Origin: Chromobacterium rhizoryzae
GTDB taxonomy: Bacteria > Pseudomonadota > Gammaproteobacteria > Burkholderiales > Chromobacteriaceae
Reading direction: 5' to 3'
Assembly: GCF_020544465.1 (NCBI RefSeq)
Contig: NZ_CP066126.1
Coordinates: forward strand, 5,146,001 to 5,210,000
Length of the DNA stretch: 64,000 nt
This document shows, piece after piece, positions 1 through 7,056 of the stretch. The translations under genes were made by a program, and so were the position numbers. The first letter of the stretch is position 1. Each line of letters starts with the position of its first letter. The notes under the pieces were generated by a model. The model worked only from the letters and a program-made list of their open reading frames with translations. It was not told the origin of the DNA and searched no databases.

Positions 1-427
1 AATGGCCCTTGGCCTTGGTCTGCAAACTGGTTTTGCCGAATTTGCTTTGCTCGGAGCTCAGGTTCGCGGCGCCCACCAGCACCGCCTCTTTGCCGCTGAT
101 CAGATCGATCAATTTGTTGCGATCGTCAAACTTGAGCAGCGCCTGGATGTCCGTGTCCATTTCCTTGTTGGCGAACATATCGCCAATAGCCTGGTACAAA
201 GAGGCATATTGCTGTTTGGACACCAGCGAGCCATCCGCCTTGATCCAGCCCGCCGGCGCTTCCTTGCGGGCGAAATACTGGATGGCGCCGCTCGGAACCG
301 AAGCTCCCGAGTTTGCGCCGTCGTCGCAGCAGCACTGATTCATTTCGATACGTACGGGATTGGTTTCCGCTTGCCCCAGGACATTGACCTGGAATTGCGG
401 CTTGATGCAGACAGTCGTGTTCGACAT
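1..427 (-). CDS. Phage tail-collar / tail-fibre type protein (partial, runs off left edge)
   Basis: The ATG at 427 follows a good ribosome site (GAAGGAGA) and opens a frame that stays open to base 1, so the C-terminus is missing. Residues about 46-82 (SGAIQYFA..APAGW..ADGSLVS...Y..LYQAIG) match the pattern of the phage tail-collar domain, which sits at the tip of tail fibres or at the collar. An unusual Cys triplet lies at residues 32-34. It is the last visible gene of the leftward phage block and follows the lysis genes directly, without head genes between. The phage assignment is firm; the exact structural role is inferred. Confidence 0.72.
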   Translation of the reverse strand, partial: MSNTTVCIKPQFQVNVLGQAETNPVRIEMNQCCCDDGANSGASVPSGAIQYFARKEAPAGWIKADGSLVSKQQYASLYQAIGDMFANKEMDTDIQALLKFDDRNKLIDLISGKEAVLVGAANLSSEQSKFGKTSLQTKAKGH

Positions 428-585
428 CTGGCTCTCCTTCTCTGGGTTGATTGAATACGAGGCAGAATCGGCGTCGCGCCTTGGATGTTGTTACCTATCC
501 GCAGCGCGTGGGCGGGGGGAGGAAAATAACTTGGAACCGGTGTAGAAATGCACACGCCGCATTTGCGCCAAAGCTGTTTGCGCGC

Positions 586-801
586 TCAGTGGATCAAGCG
601 CTTGAGGAACTCGCCCAGCAGCGTCACCGCCAGCGCGGACACCGCGCCGGACAAGGCACCGCTGCGCGCGGCCTGGACTTCGACGTCGCGCAGGCGGCTG
701 TCCAGCTCTTCCAGTTTTTTGTCTTGTTTGGCGAGGTGGGCCACGATCATGTCCAGCTTGCCTTCTATGCGGCCCAGGGCCATCAGATTGTCATGTTCCA
801 C
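586..801 (-). CDS. Small coiled-coil plus membrane-anchor protein, XhlA/holin-like (phage)
   Basis: About 71 residues. The first half is charged and heptad-like (GRIEGKLDMIVAHLAKQDKK, then a further charged stretch). The last 25 residues form one hydrophobic segment ending in basic residues. This is the layout of XhlA-type lysis proteins and of small Mu-region proteins. I chose the GTG at 801 because AAAGGCGGG lies just upstream and the previous gene ends 14 bases earlier; an internal ATG at 783 is the alternative. The GTG lies inside a ParB-site-like palindrome (794-809). Family assignment is tentative. Confidence 0.55.
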   Translation of the reverse strand: MEHDNLMALGRIEGKLDMIVAHLAKQDKKLEELDSRLRDVEVQAARSGALSGAVSALAVTLLGEFLKRLIH

Positions 802-809
802 GTGAAACC
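794..809. other. ParB-site (parS)-like palindrome 1
   Basis: TGTTCCACGTGAAACC; core GTTCCACGTGAAAC at 795-808, one base from the canonical GTTTCACGTGAAAC. It lies over the GTG start of the small phage membrane-protein gene. Confidence 0.7.
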
Positions 810-815
810 CGCCTT

Positions 816-1013
816 TCAGCCTTCGGCCAGTTGTTGGCAAATCACGCAGCGGGTGCAGCTGGGCATAATCGCCCGTCGCGCGGACGGAATGGGGTCGCCG
901 CAATCCTCACAGTGGCTGTAGCCTGTCTGGTCGAACTGCTGGTAATGGCGGGCAATCGCTTGCTCGCGGAACTCGGTTTCCAGCTCGCTGGCCCGATCGA
1001 AAAAGTCACTCAT
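816..1013 (-). CDS. TraR/DksA-type C4 zinc-finger protein (phage)
   Basis: A 65-residue protein. The second half carries the TraR/DksA signature: C35-x2-C38-G..IP..RR..., then C56-x2-C59-Q. Members of this family bind RNA polymerase in the secondary channel and tune transcription; short copies are common in the lysis region of Mu-like phages. The start at 1013 overlaps the Rz stop as ATGA, which implies translational coupling. A longer in-frame start at 1079 would lie inside Rz and is less likely. Confidence 0.85.
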   Translation of the reverse strand: MSDFFDRASELETEFREQAIARHYQQFDQTGYSHCEDCGDPIPSARRAIMPSCTRCVICQQLAEG

Positions 1014-1588
1014 GGTTGTGGTCCTTCGGAAGTAAACAGCCCGCCGAGCGCCGTCAGCCTTTGTTCCAGCTGCTGGCACCAGGCGCCGTAATCGGCGGCG
1101 TGGGCCAGGAGGTCTGCTGCCGGTAGCCCGGCGCCGGCGGAGGCGGCTTGATGGGGATTTGCAATAGATACGGAGTCGGTTGCGGGCACTGCGGCGGCGG
1201 AGTAGCCGAGGACTTGCCGGTAGAGGCGCAGGCTGTCAGGGCCAAGGCCGCCATAGCGGCCGCCATCCTGTTGCACGACATATTCGATCCTTTGTTTCTG
1301 GTCTCGCAGCCGCTGCTGCAGATCCTGTTGCTGACTCAACAAGCGCGCCTCCTGCCTGCCCAGCAGTTCGCGCAGACGTTGCTGCTGCTGCAAGGCCGCC
1401 TGCAGTTGCAATTGGGCGCGCTCCGCTTCCGCGGCCTGGCGGCCTTGATCCGCCGCCCGCTGTTCGGCCAAGCGCGCGCGCCAGTTCTCCGCGCCGTGTC
1501 GCAGCCCCAGCGGGTAGGCCAGGCCCGCCGCCAGCAAGGGCGGCAGCAGCCAGCCCCCCAATTTCAGCCATGCGAAGCCCGGTCCCAT
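1010..1588 (-). CDS. Rz-type inner-membrane spanin
   Basis: A 192-residue protein. An N-terminal membrane segment (about residues 8-25) is followed by a long Q/R/E-rich coiled coil (about 35-110), the architecture of i-spanins, which fuse inner and outer membranes at the last step of phage lysis. The ATG at 1588 overlaps the stop of the upstream holin-like gene (TGATG). The partner lipoprotein Rz1 is encoded wholly inside this gene in another frame. Family identity rests on topology, position and the nested Rz1 rather than on a sequence motif. Confidence 0.78.
   Translation of the reverse strand: MGPGFAWLKLGGWLLPPLLAAGLAYPLGLRHGAENWRARLAEQRAADQGRQAAEAERAQLQLQAALQQQQRLRELLGRQEARLLSQQQDLQQRLRDQKQRIEYVVQQDGGRYGGLGPDSLRLYRQVLGYSAAAVPATDSVSIANPHQAASAGAGLPAADLLAHAADYGAWCQQLEQRLTALGGLFTSEGPQP
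1054..1281 (-). CDS. Rz1-type outer-membrane spanin lipoprotein, nested in Rz
   Basis: A 75-residue protein in a different frame inside the Rz gene. It has a short signal peptide ending in the lipobox L-T-A-C (Cys18) followed by a proline-rich mature chain, as expected for an o-spanin. AAGGA lies seven bases before the ATG at 1281, supporting this start. Fully embedded Rz1 genes are known from lambda-like and other phages. The lipobox plus proline richness make a chance frame unlikely. Confidence 0.8.
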   Translation of the reverse strand: MSCNRMAAAMAALALTACASTGKSSATPPPQCPQPTPYLLQIPIKPPPPAPGYRQQTSWPTPPITAPGASSWNKG

Positions 1589-1812
1589 CAGCGCCCGCCT
1601 CGATCGCGCCAGGCGGCGATCAGCCGCAAGCCGGCGGAGTAGCCGCCGACGATGCCGAGATAAATCAGCCAGATATCCGCGCCCAGGGTGCCGCGCAGCC
1701 CTTCCACCACGAACAAGAGCGTGGCCGCCGCGCAGGCGATGTTCGCCCACAACCGGGAATGGCTCAGCCGGCGGCCGCCGGGCCGGGTCAGCAAGTCGGA
1801 CAGACGCATCAT
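1588..1812 (-). CDS. Holin-like small membrane protein (phage)
   Basis: A 74-residue protein with two predicted membrane segments (about residues 22-40 and 46-66), a short basic linker and a basic C-terminus, suiting a class II holin or holin-like lysis protein. GGAG lies five bases upstream of the ATG at 1812. The start overlaps the endolysin stop (ATGA) and the stop overlaps the Rz start, so it is locked between lysis genes. No family signature was recognised beyond size, topology and context. Confidence 0.65.
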   Translation of the reverse strand: MMRLSDLLTRPGGRRLSHSRLWANIACAAATLLFVVEGLRGTLGADIWLIYLGIVGGYSAGLRLIAAWRDRGGR

Positions 1813-2231
1813 TTTTTCTCCTTGTCGAGGTCGGTCGGATTCAACTCAAAGTGGGGAAACTCGCGGAACGGCGCGTCCGGTCGGCCATACCAATTCAGGC
1901 CTAGCGCGGCGCCGATCTCGCCCATCAGCTGCCAGTGCGGATGGTGGGCGTCCCAGACCGGCTTGCCGCCGATCAGCGGCACCACGTCGAAGGCTCGCGC
2001 GGCCGGACTGCCGTGCAACATGGCGTTGTGCGCGGACTGGCCCGCGCGGGCGTTGGTGACCTTGAGACCGGGCCGGCTGCGGCCCTGCGCGTACAAGGCG
2101 TCCTGTTCCGCGCCGGAGCGCCAGGTGCAGGTGATCAAAGCCTCCACGCCGGCGTCGCGGCAACGCCGCACAAAGGCCTCGGCCAGGGGTTGCAACTGCG
2201 GATGCAGGTCAGAAATAGCTCTGCTGGCCAT
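1809..2231 (-). CDS. M15-family peptidoglycan endopeptidase (phage endolysin)
   Basis: A 140-residue protein. The metal-site residues of the VanY/M15 fold are visible: S-A-H68 followed by A-F-D82, then F-P-H127-F-E. Such enzymes cut the L-Ala-D-Glu or D-Ala-D-Ala peptide bonds of the cell wall. There is no signal peptide, as expected for an endolysin released by a holin. GGAG precedes the ATG at 2231. It is the first gene of the lysis cassette and lies 150 bases downstream of the Mor-family activator gene. Confidence 0.86.
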   Translation of the reverse strand: MASRAISDLHPQLQPLAEAFVRRCRDAGVEALITCTWRSGAEQDALYAQGRSRPGLKVTNARAGQSAHNAMLHGSPAARAFDVVPLIGGKPVWDAHHPHWQLMGEIGAALGLNWYGRPDAPFREFPHFELNPTDLDKEKK

Positions 2232-2263
2232 GAAAACTCCTTGTTGTTGGCGAAACGTGGCTC

Positions 2264-2288
2264 ATCGGCCGGCCGCAAGCCGGCCGCC
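2264..2288 (-). other. GC-rich hairpin between Mor-type gene and endolysin
   Basis: A perfect 8-bp stem CGGCCGGC / GCCGGCCG with a 5-base loop spans 2266-2286. No T-run follows on either strand, so it is not a classic terminator. It may separate the regulator transcript from the lysis operon. Confidence 0.35.
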
Positions 2289-2381
2289 TTGCGCGGCGCG
2301 CGCGCTGCCCTGCCAGGCAGAGGCGGAGCCGGCTGAAAACAAACAGGAGAAATCGGAAGAGAGGAGAAGCGGAGTACAGCC

Positions 2382-2795
2382 TTAATGCAGATCTTGACTG
2401 GGCGTTTTCAGCACGCGCCACACCATGCGGTCGCTCAGTTGGAAGCGGATGGCCAGCACGCTGACCGCCTCGTTGGCGCCCAGGCCTTGGTCCAGCAGCT
2501 GATCGAAGTCGCTCAACAGCTGCTGATTGCGCGCCAGACGCAAGGCTTGGCTGCAACGCGGCACGTACAGGATGTCGCCGCCAAAATGATGGGTCAGACT
2601 GGCGGCGGCGTCCTCCCCTATCACCTCCACTAACGCGGCGAAGCGCAGCTGGCCCGCCTTGCTTTGGTTTTTGGAGATGGGCAAGGTGGTGCCGCCCAGC
2701 GCCTGCACCAGTTGCAAGGTGCGCGGCAGCCCGATCAGCTCAGCCACCAGGCGCATGGTTTCGGGCAGGGCCGGGGCAATATTGGCTACGGTCAT
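2382..2795 (-). CDS. Mor/C-family transcription activator (Mu-like)
   Basis: A 137-residue protein. The central pattern (..IGEDAAASLTHHFGGDILYV, then PRC..ALR.ARN) and the C-terminal helix-turn-helix (NEAVSVLAIRFQLSDRMVWR, then VLK) match Mor/C activators of Mu-like phages. Mor switches on middle transcription and C the late genes. Here the likely targets are the lysis and tail genes immediately downstream. AGGAG lies upstream of the ATG at 2795. The gene diverges from the LexA-type repressor at 3125, so the two probably form the switch of the locus. Confidence 0.85.
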   Translation of the reverse strand: MTVANIAPALPETMRLVAELIGLPRTLQLVQALGGTTLPISKNQSKAGQLRFAALVEVIGEDAAASLTHHFGGDILYVPRCSQALRLARNQQLLSDFDQLLDQGLGANEAVSVLAIRFQLSDRMVWRVLKTPSQDLH

Positions 2796-3124
2796 CGCGG
2801 AAATCTCCTAGTGAGCACGGAACAAAGACGATAAGTTCTAAATAAGTTATAATTAATCAAGGCCATGTACGCCGTTCGCATTTAGAACTCGTGTTCTAAA
2901 CGCTGGCAAGCCCATGAATTCTATTGAAATCGGCCTCGGTGGCATCTTATTCTACGGGGGGATGGCTGGGGGCATATCTGTTTTGAACTTTACCCAGGCG
3001 TATGAGTGCTATTTTAGTTCAAAACATAAAACTGATCAATTAGTACGATGTCACTACCTGTCCTTTTGTACAGGGCATTTGACCGGGCCGTGGCGCCGGC
3101 CTCGCACGCCAAATGGAGTTCTAT
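2796..3124. promoter_or_regulatory. Divergent control region with repeated TTTAGAAC-type operators
   Basis: A 329-base AT-rich gap between the activator and repressor genes. It holds a perfect 8-bp-arm inverted repeat TTTAGAACTCGTGTTCTAAA at 2881-2900 and another half site AGTTCTAAA at 2834-2842. Related halves TTTTGAAC (2981-2988) and GTTCAAAA (3017-3024) form a wider inverted pair. These are good candidate operators for the adjacent repressor. No convincing open reading frame is present. Confidence 0.6.
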
Positions 3125-3844
3125 ATGGAAAAAAACTTGGAACAGAGTGACTTCAAGCAGCGGCTGGAGTCGTTGATAGGCGCGGAGAAGCCCTACGCCT
3201 GGGCCACTCGCATTGGAATCAACAAAGGCTCGTTCACCAATATGTGGTATCACGGCGGCGTGCCGCGCGCGGCCACCGCCAGCAAGATCGCGGAGGCCAG
3301 CGGTTGCAGGCTGGAATGGCTATTGCACGGCAGCGGCCCGCAGTACGACGCGGCGCCGCCGGTAGGCGCCTCGATTAGACTAGAACGCGATTCGGACTGT
3401 TTTGTACCCGACAACGTCCATGATGAGTTCTGTTTCATCCCGCGCTATAACCTGAAGGCTTCGGCCGGCTTTGGTTCCAATGCCAGCGAAGAGGCGCCGA
3501 TGTTCTATATGGCCTTCCGCAAATACTGGATCAAGAACCATCTGAACGCCTCCGCCCGGGACTTGGCGGTGATCAGCGTCAAGGGCGACAGCATGAGCGG
3601 CGTGCTGGAGGATCGCGACACCATCCTGGTCAACACCGCCGAGCACTCCCCCGGCGAGGGCCTGTACGTGATCCGCATGGGCGAGGACATCTTCGTCAAG
3701 CAGTTGCAGCGTTTGCCCGGCGGCGCGGTGCAGGTGCGCAGCGCCAATCCCTTGTACGAGACCTTCACCGTGGACCTGCAACGCAATACCGGCGAGTTCG
3801 AGGTCATCGGCCGCGTGGTCTGGTTTGGCCGCCAGATCGGCTGA
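3125..3844 (+). CDS. Phage-type repressor with S24 (LexA-like) self-cleaving domain
   Basis: A 239-residue protein. The N-terminal half has a helix-turn-helix region (about 20-66: ATRIGINKGSFTNMW..). The C-terminal half is an S24 peptidase domain with catalytic Ser156 (G-D-S-M) and Lys192 (F-V-K-Q), and a likely Ala114-Gly115 cleavage bond. RecA-stimulated cleavage after DNA damage is the known mode of such repressors. I chose the ATG at 3125 because GGAG sits six bases before it; an ATG at 3113 has no such site. Classical Mu repressor lacks an S24 domain, so this is a lambda/pyocin-type control protein paired with a Mu-type activator. Confidence 0.88.
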   Translation: MEKNLEQSDFKQRLESLIGAEKPYAWATRIGINKGSFTNMWYHGGVPRAATASKIAEASGCRLEWLLHGSGPQYDAAPPVGASIRLERDSDCFVPDNVHDEFCFIPRYNLKASAGFGSNASEEAPMFYMAFRKYWIKNHLNASARDLAVISVKGDSMSGVLEDRDTILVNTAEHSPGEGLYVIRMGEDIFVKQLQRLPGGAVQVRSANPLYETFTVDLQRNTGEFEVIGRVVWFGRQIG

Positions 3845-3905
3845 CCCGGACCCGACGCGGGTGTAAACTGCTGTTTTGCCGCACCGCATGAAACGAGACA
3901 CCACC

Positions 3906-4490
3906 ATGATTCAACACATCGAAGCCAGCCTGAGCGAGGCGCAAACCGCCTTGGCCAATCTGCTGGCCAACCCGGAAGCGCTGGCCAGCATCGACGCGGC
4001 GGCGCAAACCCTGATCGCCAGCCTGACGGCCGGCGGACGCGTCTTTTCCTGCGGCAACGGCGGTTCGATGTGCGACGCCATGCATTTCGCCGAGGAACTG
4101 ACCGGCCGCTATCGCAAGAACCGCCGCGGCATGGCCGCGGTCGCCATTTCCGACCCCAGCCACATGACTTGCGTGGCCAACGACTACGGCTACGAGTTCG
4201 TGTTTTCGCGCTATCTGGAAAGCCATGCCCGCGCCGGCGACGTGCTGATCGGCATCAGCACCAGCGGCAACAGCCAGACCATCGTCAACGCCGCAGAGGT
4301 GGCCCGCGACATGGGCGTCAAAGTCATCATCCTCACCGGCCGCGCCGGCACGCGGCTGGAGCCACTGGCCGATGTCTACGTCAACACGCCGGGCGGTCAG
4401 TTCGCGGACCGGGTGCAGGAACTGCACATCAAGGTGCTGCACATCCTGATTGAATTGGTGGAACGCCACTTCTGCCCGGAAAACTATTGA
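3906..4490 (+). CDS. gmhA: Sedoheptulose 7-phosphate isomerase
   Basis: A 194-residue SIS-domain protein. It converts sedoheptulose 7-phosphate to D-glycero-D-manno-heptose 7-phosphate, the first step to the ADP-heptose of the LPS inner core. Visible signatures are SCGNGGSMCDAMHFAEELTG, the phosphate loop GISTSGNS and the C-terminal QELHIKVLHI with the family's active-site His. Length and order agree with E. coli GmhA. The ATG at 3906 aligns with the family's start; upstream ATGs at 3876 and 3888 give unmatched extensions. It stands alone just outside the phage block, so that block's right boundary lies between 3844 and here. Confidence 0.93.
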   Translation: MIQHIEASLSEAQTALANLLANPEALASIDAAAQTLIASLTAGGRVFSCGNGGSMCDAMHFAEELTGRYRKNRRGMAAVAISDPSHMTCVANDYGYEFVFSRYLESHARAGDVLIGISTSGNSQTIVNAAEVARDMGVKVIILTGRAGTRLEPLADVYVNTPGGQFADRVQELHIKVLHILIELVERHFCPENY

Positions 4491-4582
4491 GTTTCCCTTT
4501 CGTCACGCTTGCCATTGTGCTGAAGACGCGCGCCGCGCCCTATGCGACGCCTGTCAGTACAACGGCATGACGGCGCCGCGTA

Positions 4583-4622
4583 AAAAACCGCCGCCCGGTC
4601 AACCCGGCGGCGGTTTTGCTTT
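4583..4622. terminator. Bidirectional terminator, gmhA / esterase
   Basis: The stem ACCGCCGCC...GGCGGCGGT is flanked by an A-run on the left and TTTTGCTTT on the right. It therefore serves both convergent genes. Confidence 0.8.
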
Positions 4623-4636
4623 CCGGCTGCGCGGCG

Positions 4637-5572
4637 CTAGCGGTTGAGGAAGGCGCCGATGCGCTGATACACCGCGCGGCATGCCTCGGGCACGATGGCC
4701 TCCAGATTGAGAAAGGCGTGCACCATGCCGTCCAGGTGCATGTGCTCCGCCTCCACCTCCGCCGCGCGCAGCTTGTCCGCGTAAAGAAACGCCTCGTCGC
4801 GCAGCGGATCGAAACCGGCCGACACCAGCAGGGTCTGCGGCAGTTTGCGGCTGAAGCCGCCATGCAGCGGCGAAGCCTGCAGCCGGTTTTCGGCATGCTG
4901 GAAGTAATTGTCGAAATACCAGGCCACCCGCGCCTTGGTCAGCAAATAGCCCTCGCCGTTCTCGTCCACCGAGGGCTGGCTCAAAGTGTAGTCGACGCTG
5001 GGATAGATCAGCACCTGACGCTTGATCCGCAAGGAGGCGTCGTACTGGCCCAGGCCGCTGAGGCTGGAGGTCAGCGCGCCGCCGGCGGAATCTCCGGCCA
5101 GCGACAGCTGACGCACATAGGGCAGCTGGCGCGCGTCCAGCGCCTGCCACAAGCCCTTGGCCACGACGGCGGCGTCCTGCAGGCCCGCCGGATACGGGCT
5201 TTCCGGCGCAAGCCGGTAGTCGGCGGCCACCACCACGTGCTGGCTGGCGGCGGCCAGGCGGCGGCAGATCGGGTCGTAAACGCTGACGCTGCCCACCATG
5301 TGTCCGCCGCCGTGGAAAAACGCCAGCACCGGCAGCGCGCGCTTTGGGTCCGGGTGGTAGATGCGCACCGGCACGGTGAAATCGCGGCCCGGCACCAGAT
5401 CGTCGTTGACCCAGGCGATGTCCGGCCCCGGCGTCACCATCTGCCGGGTCAGATTGGCCAGCGCTTCGCGCGCGCCGATCGACGTCGCCTTATAGCCTTT
5501 GGCCACCAGTTCGGCCAGTTCGCGGTTGTATTCCTCCAGCCAGACGGCCAGAGCGGGATCGAGCTGATGCAT
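4637..5572 (-). CDS. Alpha/beta hydrolase of the hormone-sensitive-lipase family
   Basis: A 311-residue cytosolic esterase. It shows the HSL oxyanion motif HGGG, the nucleophile elbow G-D-S-A-G-G and a C-terminal acid (GFDPLRDE) and His (DGMVHAFLN). Such enzymes hydrolyse short-chain acyl esters; the substrate is not predictable. The ATG at 5572 has GGAG five bases upstream; a longer start at 5617 lacks this. No signal peptide. A palindrome at 5686-5698 upstream may be an operator. Confidence 0.88.
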   Translation of the reverse strand: MHQLDPALAVWLEEYNRELAELVAKGYKATSIGAREALANLTRQMVTPGPDIAWVNDDLVPGRDFTVPVRIYHPDPKRALPVLAFFHGGGHMVGSVSVYDPICRRLAAASQHVVVAADYRLAPESPYPAGLQDAAVVAKGLWQALDARQLPYVRQLSLAGDSAGGALTSSLSGLGQYDASLRIKRQVLIYPSVDYTLSQPSVDENGEGYLLTKARVAWYFDNYFQHAENRLQASPLHGGFSRKLPQTLLVSAGFDPLRDEAFLYADKLRAAEVEAEHMHLDGMVHAFLNLEAIVPEACRAVYQRIGAFLNR

Positions 5573-5685
5573 GCGAGCTCCTATCGGCCCAGCGTGATGG
5601 ACGGCGCGCGGGCGCAAGCGGGAAGAGGGGAAGCCGGACGCGAAACGCGCTGGCAGGCTATTCCGTCTACGGATTTAGCCAGCTT

Positions 5686-5698
5686 ATACCATTGGTAT
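5686..5698. promoter_or_regulatory. Palindrome ATACCATTGGTAT upstream of the esterase gene
   Basis: Six-base arms around one central base, about 115 bases before the esterase start, embedded in TTATACC...GGTATTA. It could be a TetR- or GntR-type operator; the regulator is not identified. Confidence 0.3.
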
Positions 5699-5740
5699 TA
5701 CAGCGCAAGCCCGCCGCGCGCGCCTGGCATGCCCGCCCCC

Positions 5741-5892
5741 TTAGAACCTGTTCAAAGCCTGCTGCGCGTCGTGGACGCGTTACACGGTGTGTGCACCTTC
5801 GAAATGCTCATGCAGCACGAGCACATTCCGCTTCCTCGGCTGTTTTCGCCTGGTCTCGCCCTTGCTCGCGAGATTTTGAACAGGCTCTCTTA
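5741..5892 (+). mobile_element. Miniature inverted-repeat element A, copy 1
   Basis: The left end GAACCTGTTCAAAG and right end TTTTGAACAGGCTC are inverted, flanked by TTA on both sides (5741-5743 and 5890-5892). The interior shares CTGCTGCGCGTC, TTCGAAATGCTCATG and ATTCCGCTT with the other copies. It lies five bases beyond the stop of the HD-GYP gene on the opposite strand. No coding capacity. Confidence 0.82.
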
Positions 5893-5897
5893 GGCGC

Positions 5898-6773
5898 TCA
5901 GCCAAACAGCCGTTCCAGCAGGCTGGGTTTGCGCGTTTGCAACAACTGCTCGGCGCCCAAGAGCAAATCGTCTATCAGCCCCGGGTCGGCGCGCGGTTGC
6001 CGCGCCTGCGCCGGATTGGAACGGCCGGACGGCGCCAGCTCCAGGTTCGGCCCGCGCCGCGTCAGCCTATAGCCGCCGGCGCAGCTGGGACAGAAAATTT
6101 CCTCGCCGTCGGCCATGCCGCGCGGCACGGCGATGATGGGGCCGCAGCCCTGGCAGCTTTGCAAGGGAATGCCCGGTTCGCTGTGGCCGATGATGTGATC
6201 GAAACGGCCGGCCTCGCCCAGCTGGATGAAGCGCTCGCCCAGTTCGCGGTCGAACTGGCTGCCCAGATTCTCCCGGATGATGGCCAAGGCGCGCTCCTTG
6301 GGCATGCCCTGCCGGTACGGCCGGGTGCTGGTCATCGCGTCGAAGGCGTCCGCGATGCCGACGATGCGCGCCGCCAGCGGTATCTCCTTGTCCCTCAGCC
6401 CCTGCGGATAGCCGCGGCCGTCCGGCGTTTCGTGGTGGCGCAGCACCGCGTCCAGCGCCAGTTCCGCCAAGGGATGATCGCTCAACAAATCCGCGCCCAC
6501 CTGCGGATGGGTCTTGATCACCTCGTATTCGGCGTCGCTGAGCTTGTCCGGCTTGTTCAGCACCGCGTCCGGCACGCCCACCTTGCCCAGATCGTGCAGG
6601 AAGCCGCCCAGCGCGATGCGTTCCACCTCGGACTGCGGCAGGCCCAGATGATCGGCCAAGGCGTAGCACAGCCGCGACACCCGCCATAAATGCCCACCGG
6701 TGTAAGCGTCTCGCGCCTCCACCATCATCGCCATCGTATACAGCGTTTTCAGCAGCTCCCGCGCTTGTCGCAT
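5898..6773 (-). CDS. HD-GYP domain protein with C-terminal zinc ribbon
   Basis: A 291-residue protein. The HD-GYP domain spans about residues 5-195 with H-D-L-G-K (about 60) and H-H-E..D-G-R-G-Y-P (about 112), the metal and signature residues of cyclic-di-GMP phosphodiesterases. A CxxC..CxxC zinc-ribbon-like segment (CQGC...CPSC) follows at about 207-235, then an unstructured tail. There is no sensor domain or response-regulator receiver, so input may come through the zinc segment or a partner. Start at 6773 with GGGGAT upstream. Confidence 0.85.
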   Translation of the reverse strand: MRQARELLKTLYTMAMMVEARDAYTGGHLWRVSRLCYALADHLGLPQSEVERIALGGFLHDLGKVGVPDAVLNKPDKLSDAEYEVIKTHPQVGADLLSDHPLAELALDAVLRHHETPDGRGYPQGLRDKEIPLAARIVGIADAFDAMTSTRPYRQGMPKERALAIIRENLGSQFDRELGERFIQLGEAGRFDHIIGHSEPGIPLQSCQGCGPIIAVPRGMADGEEIFCPSCAGGYRLTRRGPNLELAPSGRSNPAQARQPRADPGLIDDLLLGAEQLLQTRKPSLLERLFG

Positions 6774-7056
6774 CTCTATCCCCGCATGCCGATGAGGCCC
6801 GGCCGCGAGAGCGATATCTGCAAGCGCTCCGGCGGCGACTCAGGCCGAATGATTTCAATATGGCATATCAATGCGGCTTTGCTGCGCTGGCAGCAATACG
6901 ACAGTCAAACGCCCGGAAATAGAGCAATCATTCCATTTGCATGAAATTTTCATTTTTCTTGGCTAGCCTAGGCGGCACGCGGATTGCGCGCCGCCCGCGG
7001 CGCCGGTCCATGCGTTTTCGCCGTCGCCTGACGGCGTTCCACACGAGGAGACAACA

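Noticed and set aside
2..454. Rightward 150-codon frame at the left edge
   Set aside because: Antisense to the tail-collar gene, which has a good ribosome site and a recognisable domain.
1180..2385. 401-codon rightward frame through the lysis cassette
   Set aside because: Opposite to endolysin, holin and spanin genes that overlap each other in a consistent direction.
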